64,000 nt of DNA. Origin: Cladopsammia gracilis (lineage: Eukaryota > Cnidaria > Anthozoa > Scleractinia > Dendrophylliidae). The notes under the pieces were generated by a model. It was given only the letters and a program-made list of their open reading frames with translations, did no database searches and had not been told where the DNA came from. Of the stretch, positions 22,504-34,430 are shown piece by piece (position 1 is the stretch's first letter; each line of letters begins with the position of its first letter). The position numbers and the translations under genes are program-made. Where the stretch lies: the NCBI GenBank assembly GCA_022457155.1, contig JAJGOT010000275.1:1087049-1151048 (forward strand), written 5' to 3'.

Positions 22504-22857
22504 GAATCTTGCAATAATCAATATACAGGAAAACTACAAAAGAAGAAGACTACACCTCTCAAGATTGTTATCCACAACTACAAGCACTTTAACTCGAGTA
22601 AAACGACTTAGATGCGTGAATTATGGATCACACGCTTGTACGCTGCGCTTTGTTTCTCGTGATCTTTACAAAGCGTTTTGCAGTCTAAAACTAGACGCGC
22701 TCTTTTACACGATCGAGTACCACCAAAGTACTTTTTTTTTGTTATGAAGTAAAACATACACCTTGTTTCGCCATTTTGCCCCACTTTCTTTGTAATTTGG
22801 CTCTTTTGTCAGACGGAAGCTTTTCAAATTTAGCGCTCTGGACCGTAATGGAGTCAT

Positions 22858-23800
22858 GTCATGGAGTAGCGAGCCAACCCCCGGGACACTTCGTGACGAC
22901 AGTCATGGAGTAGGCAGCCAACCCCCGGGACACTTCGTGACGACAGTCATGGAGTAGCCAGCCAACCCCCGGGACACTTCGTGACGACAGTCATGGAGTA
23001 GCCAGCCAACCCCCGGGACACTTCGTGACGACAGTCATGGAGTAGCCAGCCAACCCCCGGGACACTTCGTGACGACAGTCATGGAGTAGCCAGCCAACCC
23101 CCGGGACACTTCGTGACGACAGTCATGGAGTAGCCAGCCAACCCCGGGACACTTCGTGACGACAGTCATGGAGTAGCCAGCCAACTCCACAGACACTTCG
23201 TGACGACAGTCATGGAGTAGCCAGCCAACCCCCGGGACACTTCGTGACGACAGTCATGGAGTAGCCAGCCAACCCCCGGGACACTTCGTGACGACAGTCA
23301 TGGAGTAGCCAGCCAACCCCCGGGACACTTCGTGACGACAGTCATGGAGTAGCCAGCCAACCCCCGGGACACTTCGTGACGACAGTCATGGAGTAGCCAG
23401 CCAACCCCCGGGACACTTCGTGACGACAGTCATGGAGTAGCCAGCCAACCCCCGGGACACTTCGTGACGACAGTCATGGAGTAGCCAGCCAACTCCACAG
23501 ACACTTCGTGACGACAGTCATGGAGTAGCCAGCCAACCCCCGGGACACTTCGTGACGACAGTCATGGAGTAGCCAGCCAACCCCAGGGACACTTCGTGAC
23601 GACAGTCATGGAGTAGCCAGCCAACCCCCGGGACACTTCGTGACGACAGTCACGGAGTAGCCAGCCAACCCCCGGGACACTTCGTGACGACAGTCATGGA
23701 GTAGCGAGCCAACCCCTGGGACACTTCGTGACGACAATCATGGAGTAGCGAGCCAACCCCCGGGACACTTCGTGATTACACTCATGGAGTAGCGAGCATC
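22858..23800. repeat. 44-bp satellite array A, about 21 units
   Basis: The unit begins 'gtcatggagtagccagccaa' and continues through 'cccccgggacacttcgtgac'. Inner units share the variant 'agccagccaac', while units at both edges read 'agcgagccaac'. Two units carry 'aactccacagacac'. No spacers and no CRISPR features. Confidence 0.95.
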
Positions 23801-24095
23801 CCCTCAGGCATCGCCCCGTATGCCATTGTGTTCAGCGACATATACTTACAGTGCCCAGTTTCTTGATGCGCAGCATAATTATTTGCATATACAGAACCAG
23901 TCGGTTGTAATTGGTCAACAGATTAAGCTTTCGGAATGCTCTAGTCTCTTGGCAGATTCAACTGCTGTCAATTATGCATTTTGACGCGTGACGTAAATAC
24001 CAAGGTGTGTTAAAATTAAGAATCGCGGGGCGCGCTTTTTTTAAAGCATTTTGTCAACAAATTCGTGTGGGCAGGCTTTTTTTTTAATCTTCAGA

Positions 24096-24215
24096 TTCGC
24101 AATGGTTAGAGCGCGATGGCAAAAACATTTTCTGAAGAACATGGTTTTCAGTTTAAAGCATTGCCAAATAGCGAGTGCGATGCGCGGGACACTCGCTTGT
24201 TCGTTATGCTTTTTT
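24096..24215. repeat. 'gcaatggttagagcgcgatgg' module, one of five copies
   Basis: A roughly 115-bp module also at 32976-33092, 33291-33350, 34690-34800 and 50278-50394. A short frame (MAKTF..EHGFQLKALPNSE) is open in several copies. The start 'tggtagagcg' resembles a tRNA D-arm/A-box, so a tRNA-derived SINE piece is possible. A B-box is not evident. Confidence 0.6.
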
Positions 24216-24589
24216 ACTCAAACGCGTTCCAAACTAAAATTTGGCATTTCGATTTAGACAAATTCAGAGTAAATACTAAGGTACACTACAAAAATGACTT
24301 ATTTTTACGGATAAATTATCAACCTACCTCGGAAATTGGTTTTTGCACGTAGTAGTTTCAACAACCTCTTCGGAAATTAGTGGAAAATTGGCCAAAATTA
24401 AAATGTGAAGTTTTTTCGGAAAAGCCATTTCACTACTTTTTTAGTTGGATAATTTTTAAATTATAAAATTTTTAAATCGTAAAATCATGCTAAAACTGAT
24501 AGGAGAGTTTTCTCTGTTTGCAAGGAAGCACAAAATTCTTCCAAGCGAATTTGTGATTTTCATGAATTAAATTTAAAACCTGTTCAGAA

Positions 24590-25205
24590 TTTCTGATTTC
24601 TCCCGAATCCTAAGAGGTTTCAGAAATTCTGAACCCCCCGTCAATTACCGAACAAAAACAGCTATATACAACTTATTCTAAAAGGATTCAGAATTCAGAA
24701 ATTCTGATCCCTCCATCAATTAACTGAACGAAAACAACTATATACATCTTATTCTAAAAGGATTCGGAAATTCTGATCCCCCCCGTCAATTAATCGAACA
24801 AAAACAGCCATGTACATTTAATTCTTATAAATTCAGAAATTCTGATCCCCCCGTCAGTTAACTAAACAAAAACAGCCATATACATCTAATTCTTAAAAGT
24901 TCAGAAATTCTGATCCCCCTGTCAGTTAACCGAACAAAAACAGCTACCGGTATATACATCTATTTCTTAAAAATTCAGAAATTCTGATCCCCACCATCAG
25001 TTAACTAAACAAAAACAGCTACTGGTATATACATCTATTTCTTAAAAAATTCAGAAATTCTGATCCACCCGTCAGTTCACTGAAGAAAAACAGCTATATA
25101 CATCTAATTCTTAAAAATTCAGAAATTCTTATCTCCCCCACTGTCAATTAACCAAACAAAAACAGCTATATACATCTAATAATATTATTCTAAAAGGATT
25201 CAGAA
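24590..25205. repeat. ~70-bp minisatellite A, about nine units
   Basis: The unit contains 'ttcagaaattctgatccccc', 'gtcagttaac', 'aacaaaaacagctatataca' and 'tctaattctt'. Copy B has an expanded version at 35160-35985 with roughly twelve units. Confidence 0.9.
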
Positions 25206-25229
25206 TTTCTAATTCCCATGTCATGAGTG

Positions 25230-25361
25230 AGGTGCAGGATTGCAGAAAATTAATTCAGTGTTTTTAGAATGAAGCATGATACAATCGTGTTGTATTGTTA
25301 TTCAGTGAGATAGAAATAGGAGTTCCATCTCATTAAACTAGTTTTCTGCAATCCCGCACCT
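25230..25361. mobile_element. 132-bp inverted-repeat MITE, present in both duplication copies
   Basis: The ends 'ggtgcaggattgcagaaaa' and 'tttctgcaatcccgcacc' are inverted. The matching copy in B is at 36012-36142, so this insertion predates the duplication. Confidence 0.8.
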
Positions 25362-26343
25362 TAGTGCTTGTCACTTACATCATGTACATGTAACTTAAAA
25401 CTGAAAGGAATCAGAATTTCTGACCTCATCACTTAACCCTTTCACTACCAAAGTCAATTATGGAGACATGTACATGTAGTGCAGTCCAAACTTTTGAGTC
25501 TGTGGAAAAAATCCTACATTGTATGTACAGCAGTACAGTGCTTTCACATGATACAGTTACCATTTGGTTTCAATATTTTACAACATGAAATTTGGGATTT
25601 TTCTTGAATTTTGATATTTGGCACTCTTGGTAGTTAAAGAGTTAACTGAACAAAAACATGAGTGAAATTTGTGGTCCTCTCAGTTTGCTATCAACTTAAG
25701 CAGTTGAAAAAACAACCTGACAAAATTCAGGCTTCTAATTAAATAAAACTAATAGAAAGATGTAGCCTGTTTCTGGATGTTTTCTTTGTATTGTGTTTTT
25801 CCTCTGATAGTCACAACGAGATGCCACTGATCATCCTTCTTTGGACATGATCAACAGAGGTGGATCAACATACTGTTATACATGTACATAAATGGATGAC
25901 CTCATTTGTAGTTCTGCTAGTGATTCCATTTCCTGAAAATCAGATATGGTATTGACTTTAAGTAATTACTCAAATTTAACACTTATTAATCAATTAAATT
26001 AATTCCTCGCAAAGCGAGGTTTATAAATTTGTCGGCCCTCGGGAACTGAGCCGCGCGAATTCAAGCGAAAAATATATTTATATGTTCTAATAATGGTAAA
26101 ATTGCAGCCAGGATTCATAACTATAAACTGGAAAGGAGTTGACACTGGCTTGAATAAAAAACGTAAAAGCTGCTAAGAACTAAAACGTTTTCTGTTTGTA
26201 AAAATAGACGTTTCAACTACAAAAACTCGAGTCTTCATCAGTGATGACAATTAACACATAACATGCAAATATATATAGTCTACAAATTATGCAGATATGC
26301 TGGTATATTGGCACCATGGCGACGTGACGACTTGAGAACTGAA

Positions 26344-26521
26344 TTAGTGAATAGAGGTGTAAACATCCGGAATTTCCACGTGATCGTTCCCTGAATTCTG
26401 ATCTCTAAGGGAATACCAGGCTTCTAAAAAGAGTCGTTTGTGATAATTAGTGGCTTTGTTTACGATTTCAATGTTATCAAAATCTATAGCGTGATCTAAT
26501 TCGAGAACATGTTGAGCAATC
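26344..26521 (-). pseudogene. C-terminal fragment of a Penelope-like element ORF
   Basis: Frame on the minus strand ending in TAA at 26346-26344. Read residues include IAQHVLELDHAID, NIEIVNKATNYHKRLFLEAW and HVEIPDVYTSIH. The RLFLEAW-type motif followed by a short tail is typical of Penelope-like proteins, which combine a reverse transcriptase with a GIY-YIG nuclease. All upstream domains are missing. Confidence 0.7.
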
Positions 26522-26689
26522 TTGAAGCCTGGTATTCCCTTAGAGATCAGAATTCAGGGAACGATCACATGGAAATTCCGGATGTTTACACCTCTATTCA
26601 CTAATTGAGTTCTCAAGTCGTCACGTCGCCATGGTGCCAATATACCAGCATATCTGCATAATTTGCATGTTATGTGTTAATTGTCATCA

Positions 26690-26720
26690 CTGATGAAGAC
26701 TCGAGTTTTTGTAGTCGAAA
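26690..26720 (+). ncRNA. Degenerate hammerhead-ribozyme-like signature in Penelope-like tail
   Basis: CTGATGA is followed by GACT...AGTC, able to form a 4-bp stem, then GAAAC, which is the order of the hammerhead core. An extra A between CTGATGA and the stem departs from the consensus. Hammerhead ribozymes are known in the terminal repeats of Penelope-like elements. A mirrored copy lies at 26211-26241 on the minus strand, where the stem base has changed (AGTT). Confidence 0.4.
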
Positions 26721-26999
26721 CGTCTATTTTTACAAACAGAAAACGTTTTAATTCTTAGCAGCTTTTACGTTTTTTATTCAAGCCAGTGTCAACTCCTTTC
26801 CAGTTTATATTTATATCTATATATATATTTACATACTTGATGGTGTCCGGCAGTTGCCAGGCAACAAAAAACGCAACCGCTGACAATGGCGCGCTCTCAT
26901 GTTTATTCATGGAGGCCGCGCTGTCGGGTTTATCCTTTACTCATCGTCAGTGAAACACAACCAATTTCTGATGCAAATGAGAAACAACAACAACACTGA

Positions 27000-27475
27000 G
27001 TTCAAAAAGTAGCTGGAAATCCTTGCCTGACACAATTAACCACCGAAACTCCGCTGGAGCGAGAACGGCGACTTGAAATTCCCCCGCGATCGAACAACAA
27101 AGAAACAACGTGAGCATCGATTACAAAGACTTCGAACAGCCTATTCTAGCCACACCGTTTGAGTAGGTTCAAACGCCTTCTGAATGAAACCGATCAGGAG
27201 AGGCGACACCGACTGAAAGTGTTGGACAAAATGATTTTGTTTGTAGACGCAACGAGAGGCAGCAAGAATTGCACGATCAGTTAAATACTCGTGATGAATA
27301 TCTTTCATACGGTAGGGAAAAGCAAACAGAGATTACAGGAAAGGCTCAGAGAAGAAGAACGATTAAGAAATCTACCTCAAATCACCACACTTTAATTCAC
27401 TCTCCAATACTCTTCAATTCAAACAGCCTATATTTACAGGCAAGTAAGCTTAAGCTTATATACAACCCTCTATAA
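27000..27475 (+). pseudogene. Decayed arginine-rich repeat-coding sequence
   Basis: Broken frames contain repeated basic patterns such as ERERRLE, RLQRLR and RRQRLLNE, also present in copy B at 46540-46960. Such R-rich repeats occur in the N-terminal region of some cnidarian Helitron-type or other element proteins, but no helicase or replication domain is visible. It may simply be a relic of unknown type. Confidence 0.3.
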
Positions 27476-28340
27476 ATTATTGTTTAATCTACCTTTTGCA
27501 AAAAGCAAGATTTTAAGTACCTAAACAACTGACTGGCAGATGATAAGAGGACCTGTTTTTCAATATAATATATTAGTACTCAAACACTGGAAACTATTCT
27601 CTAAGTTCATACTGTAAATTGATGTTTATTGAAATTCTCACTAGGGCCACTAAGAAACTTTGATATAAGCTTAAATTACATAACATTGTATGCATATGAC
27701 AATGCTACATTTAATTACTATTATCTATGGTATGTTAGGAGGTTTTACTATTCTATGTTACTGTAGTCTCATTGCTGTTTTTGAGTAAGATTAAATTATT
27801 TTTTTTACTACGACTGTACCACCATTGAGTTGTTATTTTTTGTGCAACATCACTCTTCAGCAACAGTAAACCCCTGCGATCTCAACCATTCTAGCAAATA
27901 GTGAATTGGGTTAGCAATTATTTGATACCCAGTATATAGAACAAAAACATCAGCAGAATCTAAAGGGAACAGGTTAATTTGGGAGATAGCACCCACAAGC
28001 TTCAAAAATGGAACTTAACTGAGACAGCACGAGTTAGCTGTATTCCTGATAAACAAACTCTCACCCAATCAAAATAAACACAACACATGCACTGCATATT
28101 GTCCTCGACCCATGTCCACAACAGTACTATAAATCCACTTTTAGACCAATTTTCCTTCTGACAAAAATTAATGAAGACAGGTTTTGGGGGGGGGGGGGGG
28201 GGTGGAGGGAAGTGCCTAAGGATATTTTGGTACCCAGTCCCATACCAGTTACAGCGACCCACAATTCAAAACCCTAAACTGGCCAGTACCAGCTCCCATT
28301 TATTTTATTTTAGGAAGACAGGGTACTAAGTACAAGTTAA
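27476..28340. other. Duplicated non-coding DNA with poly-G tract
   Basis: Matches 47000-47895 closely in copy B. It includes a G run (28185-28201) that is longer in copy B (47734-47753). No gene is supported. Confidence 0.6.
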
Positions 28341-29274
28341 ATGGAAGCGACTAGGAACAACAATGTCTCAACTTTAAATTTTGGGGCCATTGCCGGCATG
28401 CAACTCAACCTCTCCAGTCAAATCAGAAATTCCATCTCTCCCTCCCACATTGCTAAAATTTTGCAGTGCATCCTCCCCCGAACTTTGCGAGACACATATT
28501 TCTAGTATTATGGTACATGTATTTCATGGCATTGAGTAACCAACTGTTTTACACGAGAATCGCAAACTCATCTCCGGGGGGGGTGGGGGGGGTGGGAGAC
28601 AACTCGGGTGGGTGAGTTGTCTTGCCTCGGCAGGTGGGGTAACCATGGCAGGTGGGACAACTTTTTCTCGTATACACTTTGGCTTGCCTACACGAGACGA
28701 GACAGATCAAATTGTTCCAGGAGCCCGTGTGTTTTAGGTCAGCAGAGACCAAACATGCAAAAAAATGGCATCGCGAGAGAGATTGGTGTGCTAGAGGGGA
28801 CAGCTGTTACAACTCACAACTCCATATAAATGCTCTGTAAAGTTGTCTCGGGGGGAGGGATGTCTCAGGTACCAGAGACCATATAAATAGGGCCTAAATT
28901 TAGAGTTGCATTACGAGTACATGTACTTTTACTCGCACTGTTCTGAGCCACACTGGTCTGAGTTCATACCAGTCTCATATAATCATCATCTTAGTTTTGG
29001 CTCACTGTGAAATTACTTAATTAATCTGTTTTAAAACAATATTATGTTCTTTTGGTTAAAAATACAAACTGAAAACTGCAACAAATTGTTGCATGTGAAC
29101 AACTAAGTGGTAAATAAGGCTTAACTAAAGAATACCTGGCCACTTAGTTTGAATAAGAATGGTTCCTTTTACATGTTAACTGTTTAGCGATATGTAAATA
29201 CATGTAAGCTTACATGTAAGTTGCTGGGTATTCTGAAATCTCTCCAAGCTTTTAAATAGCAATATTGAGTGGGT

Positions 29275-30188
29275 CATTGGGACATTCCATTTTTTATCCG
29301 CACCCCCCTCTATGGAAGGCATGATTCCGACACCCCCTCTCTCCCCTCTCTACAGAAGGCATGATTCCGACATCCCCTGGTCAAATCCCATAATTTGAGA
29401 AAATTGATTTTTGTGATGTCATAGCTTAAGCACAGTCACTATACATGTATAGAGTGTTTTCACTGACATCATCAAACTTCAGAAGCAGTTTTTGATTCCA
29501 AAATGTTTATGGAATTGTAGAGAGTTTATCACTTCACATCTGGGCCAAATTTTGAAGCGAAAGAGCATTTCATTCAAGAGTTATAGGCGAATGAGTATGG
29601 ACATTTTTAGTAAGAAATGTATGGAGCGGTCATCTTGGTGTCCACTTAGGGACACCAACATGGCGACCAAAAAATTAAAGTCTTAATAACATCAAAACTC
29701 TCATCACAAAATATTATATTCACTATAAGAGGGATGAAATCGGCTAATAAGCATCTATAATTCGTTAATAACTTTCATCTAGTTCAATTTTGTTTATTTT
29801 CACGGCTTATCTGAAATAGCGTGACGAATTACGTGACACATTTACAACCTTTATAAATCTAAAACGAAACATTGTTAAAACCTGAAACTTTTTGTGAAAG
29901 ATTATAACACTGGTATCCACATACCATGTTAGAAACAGCTTTGTATGATGTATACTTCAGATTTTTTAATTTTTATGACGTCATGTGAAAACACTTTATA
30001 TAATTTCCAACACCTCATGTAGACTAAAATAGTGATTCCGACACCCCCTATAGGCTCAACCTAGCAATTCAGACAGTCCCTCATAATGGACTAATTCAAG
30101 ATTCCGACAGGGTCGTTTCAGACCTTACTAATTATGCCTTCCATAGGGGGTGAGGAGGGGGTGCGGATAAAAAATGAAATGTCCCATT
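29275..30188. mobile_element. ~0.9-kb element with 'gggacatttcattttttatc' inverted ends
   Basis: Left 'gggacattccattttttatc' then 'cgcacccccctctatggaag' pairs with right 'cttccatagggggtgaggag' then 'tgcggataaaaaatgaaatg'. The interior contains a palindrome around 'ttggtgtccacttagggaca' and 'gacgtcat' motifs. Copy B lost the left end with the 28341-29387 deletion but keeps the rest. Confidence 0.6.
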
Positions 30189-31314
30189 CTTATGCAACGG
30201 TTTAATTTAAAAAATTAATAACACGTTTCCAAAAAACAAAAACAAAATATATGAACCTGGAAGAAGGGTGATCAAAAGTGGTCAACCTAACATAAGCTTT
30301 AACCATCGCATACACACTGTAACTTACATGGATGTTATCGTGCTTCTTGACTGGTGGCCTGCCAGAATCCCATGGAATGGCACGCAACTTCTAATTTCAG
30401 ATATTAAACTTTTAAGCTCTATGTCTGCAAATAGACAAAACTACATTACGAAAATGAAAATATACAAACAAAGAAACCTCATGGCTGTGCTTCGTGTCAA
30501 AACTGCTGTAAACCCAACTTCGTAAGAGGTTGCTCCACGTATAAACGCCTACAATTCAAAGCTCACGAAACGAACCAAACAATCGGTCTTAGCTTCCATA
30601 TAAATGCTTACCTTTTCCTCATACAACGTCCTTGAACTTGACTGGAAAAGAACTTCAATCAGATGGAAAAAGGTAGCCACAAGAAAATTCATCTGCATTC
30701 CGGCCGCCCGCGTGAAAGTCAAACTGAAATTAACACACTTTCCCATTGGCTAAAAGCCCCACGTGACGTTAGATCTCACAATACGCATGTGCCGAACTCA
30801 CGGCTTCCCTGGAAACTAGCTTGCTCAACAACCAACATGGCCGGCTGTTGAAAGAGGGTGGCAAAGGGGGGAGTACCGCATGACGCCGAATTTTTAAGTG
30901 AAATCACGCATCACGGAGAAAATTTTTAAGCAATCACGCGTCACATAAATAAGGAGTAATCCGGCATTAAAATGGTAACAAAACAATGTAGAGTCAGCGT
31001 AGGCCTACCTATTGAATGCATTGATATTGTATTCAATTTGTTTTTGGAAGGATTCACTGGCATGTTAATTCATGAATCTTAAAATGAAATAAAGGGTATT
31101 GACGGTCAATGTGTTTCGTATTCAGATATTTTGGTGTATCTGAGACCTTCCGTTTATCAAGACTTAGGGAGCACACGAGTATGCATATCAAAGTCATTTC
31201 ATACAAGGGTTAACATTTGCTCTAACTTGCATCCAGACTCTCGCGGATCTATGATACCCATATATGGGATGCGCGAATGACAAAAAATTTCAAGCGTGAA
31301 TTATAAAAATAACC

Positions 31315-31627
31315 ATGGCGGCCAGAGTGAAAAGAGAAATCAAAGCGGCCAAGCGATTAATCAACGAAATGAACCCGTTAAAAGCTGTAGCTGATAAGGG
31401 CAGAATGCATGGACAATCGCCTTTACGAAATTGAGTTGAAGGAGGTCGACAAAGAAGGAAAGCGAGTAAAAATAAATTTTAAAGGATTTAGTGATGAATT
31501 CGACGAATGGAGGTCATATGATGCTAATAACTTTCCTATTGTGCGATTAGAACGTAAATTTAAACTATCCACGGGATCTATAGATGATCGTTTGCATTCC
31601 CTCCAAACCGTTTGTATCGGGAAGTGA
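31315..31627 (+). pseudogene. Chromo-barrel/Tudor-knot-like ORF with a frameshift
   Basis: An ATG at 31315 opens a basic helix-like frame (MAARVKREIKAAKRLINEMN...), which stops after 38 codons. Another frame, open at 31409-31627 (72 codons), carries YEIELKEVDKEGKRVKINFK followed by GFSDEFDEWRSYD. The pattern of a strand, then F-x-G-[FY/W], then DEWR is what chromo-barrel domains of the MSL3/MRG type show. The two parts are adjacent and out of register by one base, which suggests a frameshifted gene or a missed small intron. Copy B lacks the region entirely. The function in this organism is unknown. Confidence 0.4.
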
Positions 31628-32388
31628 AGCGAAATAATAACAATAATACGACTATTTATGATTACACTCTTAGCGCAGACTCTTCGAAGTATTCTCGCCG
31701 ACCGAGTGGACTCGCTACTTAGGTCGTTGATTTTCCCTTCTAATTCCTTACAAACTGTATAGATCAGGTAACTACAAAAAAGGCAAAAGGCTCTTCAACA
31801 CAAATGAATCTTCGAATAAATTAACGAAGCTTGAATGAATGCTTACTTGTTTATTTCGTACTTAAATGAAGGGACATCTCCGGGTTCTGCACGCTCGAAT
31901 TCCTCTGTCGCACTCACGCTGTTTACAAAGGTTAGCAGCAGAAATAGAACCAAAGCGTTGACTTCAAGCCCATTTGCCAGGCCGAAACTTAACCGTACCC
32001 CAATGAATTATACATCAAAATGCGCGGAATTTAGTATTCTTTTTGAATTTTGCGGTAACGCGCAACTTAGAGCATGCGTTGTGCAAACCTCGGTCCAGAT
32101 TCCATCCCCTGTCTCGAAAAATGAGATAAAAGCTTTATAAAATTTCGCGAGAGTCGGCAACACAAAGTATCTATTTGCCAATATAAGATTATTAGTTACC
32201 GGTATAATTTACACCTCTACGTAAAGCTTAAAGATTGTACTTTCATAATCTGGAGGTAACAGAACGATTACGTGCTTCAAACGAAAGAGAGAGAGCAAAA
32301 TCTTCTAAAATTCGCAGATTCTTGAGTCAGTCAGGTCACAGCGGGTGTCACGTAATATCCGATAGAGCCTTTTGTTAAGCGTGACTTT
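31628..32388. other. Non-coding DNA found only in copy A
   Basis: It follows the chromo-like frame and has no recognisable feature. Copy B joins directly from the equivalent of 31157 to the equivalent of 32389. Confidence 0.4.
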
Positions 32389-33593
32389 CATATGAGATTC
32401 AACATATTTATTATTGGCATTCTCAAGTTCTGACATGTTTTTCACCACTGAGAGCGAATTGTTTCTGTATGAGCTGGACTCTCTCTTGTACATTTACGAG
32501 TGGCTTAGTGCCTTGTTCTTAGGCTGATTGACGTATTAGTTTCGTTTGGCTTAGTAGCCTACTCGCTCTTCTTCTTTCATGTTCTTTGATTTGAACAAGA
32601 GATTATAATTGGACAATCATTTTCTCTTGATTTGAATCAATGTTACGATAGTGGAATTTGATTAGCGCTCCTCGTAATTTCTGTTTTGCCTGGCATGTTG
32701 CCCGCTTTCTTTAATATGGTTCCGATTTCCTTCTTGAATTCTTCATCGGGTCTGATAAGTGCGCTTTTGCGTTGTAGCGTAACGTCTTAGGACAAGTCTC
32801 TTCTACCATGTCAGCTTCGAGTTTTCTGATTGCGTTTTCTGATTTCTTGATTCTGTCCTTGCCGTGCCAGGAACGGATTCTCTGGACCCACCACGAAGAT
32901 CAAAGGTCAAGAAAAGACAGGATAGACCTTCAATTAGACAATTTAAGTTGAGTCCTTTGAATGTAAGCTTTCTTTCGCAATGGTAGAGCGCGATGGCAAA
33001 AACATTTTCCGCAGAACATGGTTTTCAGTTAGAAGCGTTGCCAAATAGCGAGTGCGATGCGCGGGTCACTCGCTTGTTCGTTACGCTTTAATATGGCGGA
33101 CGACTGAGGAGGCTCGAAGACCGAAATTTTTTATCAAACTACCGCGTTTTAACAGTGTTTAGATCGTTTTAAAGTTATTTTAAGTGCGTCGAATGTCTAT
33201 AAAAGACGTGGTCTTATTCTTCTCGCTCTTTACAGAGCGTCTTGTCAACAAATTTGTGTGCGGCAAGATTTTCATTTTGACTCGTTAGATTCGCAATGGT
33301 CCTTTTCCGCAAAACGGGTTTTCAGTTAAAAGCGTTGCCAAATAGCGAGCGTGAATTACGGGTCACGCTTGTACGCTGCGCTTTGTTTCTCGTGCTCTTT
33401 ACAAAGCGTTTTGCAGTCCAAAACTAGACGCGCTCTTTTACACGATCGAGTACCACCAAAGTACCTTTTTTTTGTTATGGAGAGTAAAACATACACCTTG
33501 TTTCGCCATTTTGCAACGTTTTCTTTGTAATTTGGCTCTTTTGTCAGACGGAAGCTTTTCAAATTAAGCGCTCTGGACCGTAATGGAGTCATG

Positions 33594-34430
33594 TCATGGA
33601 GTGGCGACCAACCCCCGGGACACTTCGTGACGACAGTCATGGAGTAGCGACCAACCCCCGGGACACTTCGTGACGACAGTCATGGAGTAGCGACCAACCC
33701 CCGGGACACTTCGTGACGACAGTCATGGAGTAGCGACCAACCCCGGGACACTTCGTGACGACAGTCATGGAGTAGCGACCAACCCCGGACACTTCGTGAC
33801 GACAGTCATGGAGTAGCACCAACCCCGGGACACTTCGTGACGACAGTCATGGAGTAGCGACCCAACCCCGGGACACTTCGTGACGACAGTCATGGAGTAG
33901 CGACCCAACCCCCGGGACACTTCGTGACGTAGTCATGGAGTAGCGACCAACCCCCGGGACACTTCGTGACGACAGTCATGGAGTAGCGACCAACCCCCGG
34001 GACACTTCGTGACGACAGTCATGGAGTAGCGACCCAACCCCCGGGACACTTCGTGACGACAGTCATGGAGTAGCGCCAACCCCGGGAACACTTCGGACGA
34101 CAGTCATGGAGTAGCGACCCAACCCCGGGACACTTCGTGACGACAGTCATGGAGTAGCGACCCAACCCCCGGGACACTTCGTGACGACAGTCATGGAGTA
34201 GCGACCCAACCCCCGGGACACTTCGTGACGACAGTCATGGAGTAGCGACCCAACCCCCGGGACACTTCGTGACGACAGTCATGGAGTAGCGACCCAACCC
34301 CCGGGACACTTCGTGACGACAGTCATGGAGTAGCGAGCGAACCCCCGGGACACTTCGTGATGACAGTCATGGAGTAGCGACCCAACCCCCGGGACACTTC
34401 GTGATGACACTCATGGAGTAGCGAGCATCC
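33594..34430. repeat. 43/44-bp satellite array B, about 19 units
   Basis: Same satellite as 22858-23800, but nearly all units carry 'agcgaccaac' or 'agcgacccaac' instead of 'agccagccaac'. A few units have single-base losses. The last unit ends 'gagcatcccctcaggca', as in array A. Confidence 0.95.

Larger units (their letters stand above)
26084..26808. mobile_element. Head-to-head pair of truncated Penelope-like retroelements
   Basis: Two inverted arms, 26123-26521 (minus) and 26522-26808 (plus), each run from the 3' end of a Penelope-type ORF into the same non-coding tail. The insert is absent from copy B at about 46371. The minus arm encodes about 58 codons, including LELDHAIDFDN, TNYHKRLFLEAWYS and the tail VYTSIH-stop, the C-terminal region typically found after the GIY-YIG endonuclease of these elements. 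The plus arm starts inside the same segment (EAWYSLRDQNSGND) and stops at 26604. Both tails carry a 'ctgatgaagactc...gtcgaaac' signature. Confidence 0.75.
22613..33128. repeat. Tandem segmental duplication, copy A (~10.5 kb)
   Basis: Matches copy B in order: 22613-22857 with 33345-33593, then satellite arrays, then 23842-25600 with 34440-36375, 25600-28340 with 45886-47895, 29388-31157 with 47896-49694, and 32389-33128 with 49695-50437. Copy A carries an extra Penelope-like insertion at 26084-26808. It also retains 28341-29387 and 31158-32388, which are absent from copy B. Confidence 0.9.

Noticed and set aside
22228..22747. Overlapping frames of 77-127 codons on both strands
   Set aside because: They come from the palindromic MITE at 22313-22503 and the flank of the duplication, with no conserved domain.
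24096..24215. tRNA gene
   Set aside because: Only a D-arm-like word is present. There is no anticodon arm, T-arm or acceptor pairing.
26690..26720. Confident call of an active hammerhead ribozyme
   Set aside because: The core order is present but an extra base follows CTGATGA and flanking stems are not convincing by eye, so it is listed only as a degenerate signature.
30202..30851. Frames of 61-85 codons, also present in copy B
   Set aside because: Conservation between copies is explained by the recent duplication. No domain is seen and frames overlap on both strands.
33356..33822. Minus-strand frames with repeated MTVVTKCPG-type words
   Set aside because: They read through the satellite units and the duplicated flank. 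The unit length is not a multiple of three, and the frames break from unit to unit.
22858..34430. Regular ~44-bp repeats that could recall a CRISPR array
   Set aside because: Units are head to tail with no unique spacers, and the DNA is clearly eukaryotic. It is a satellite.
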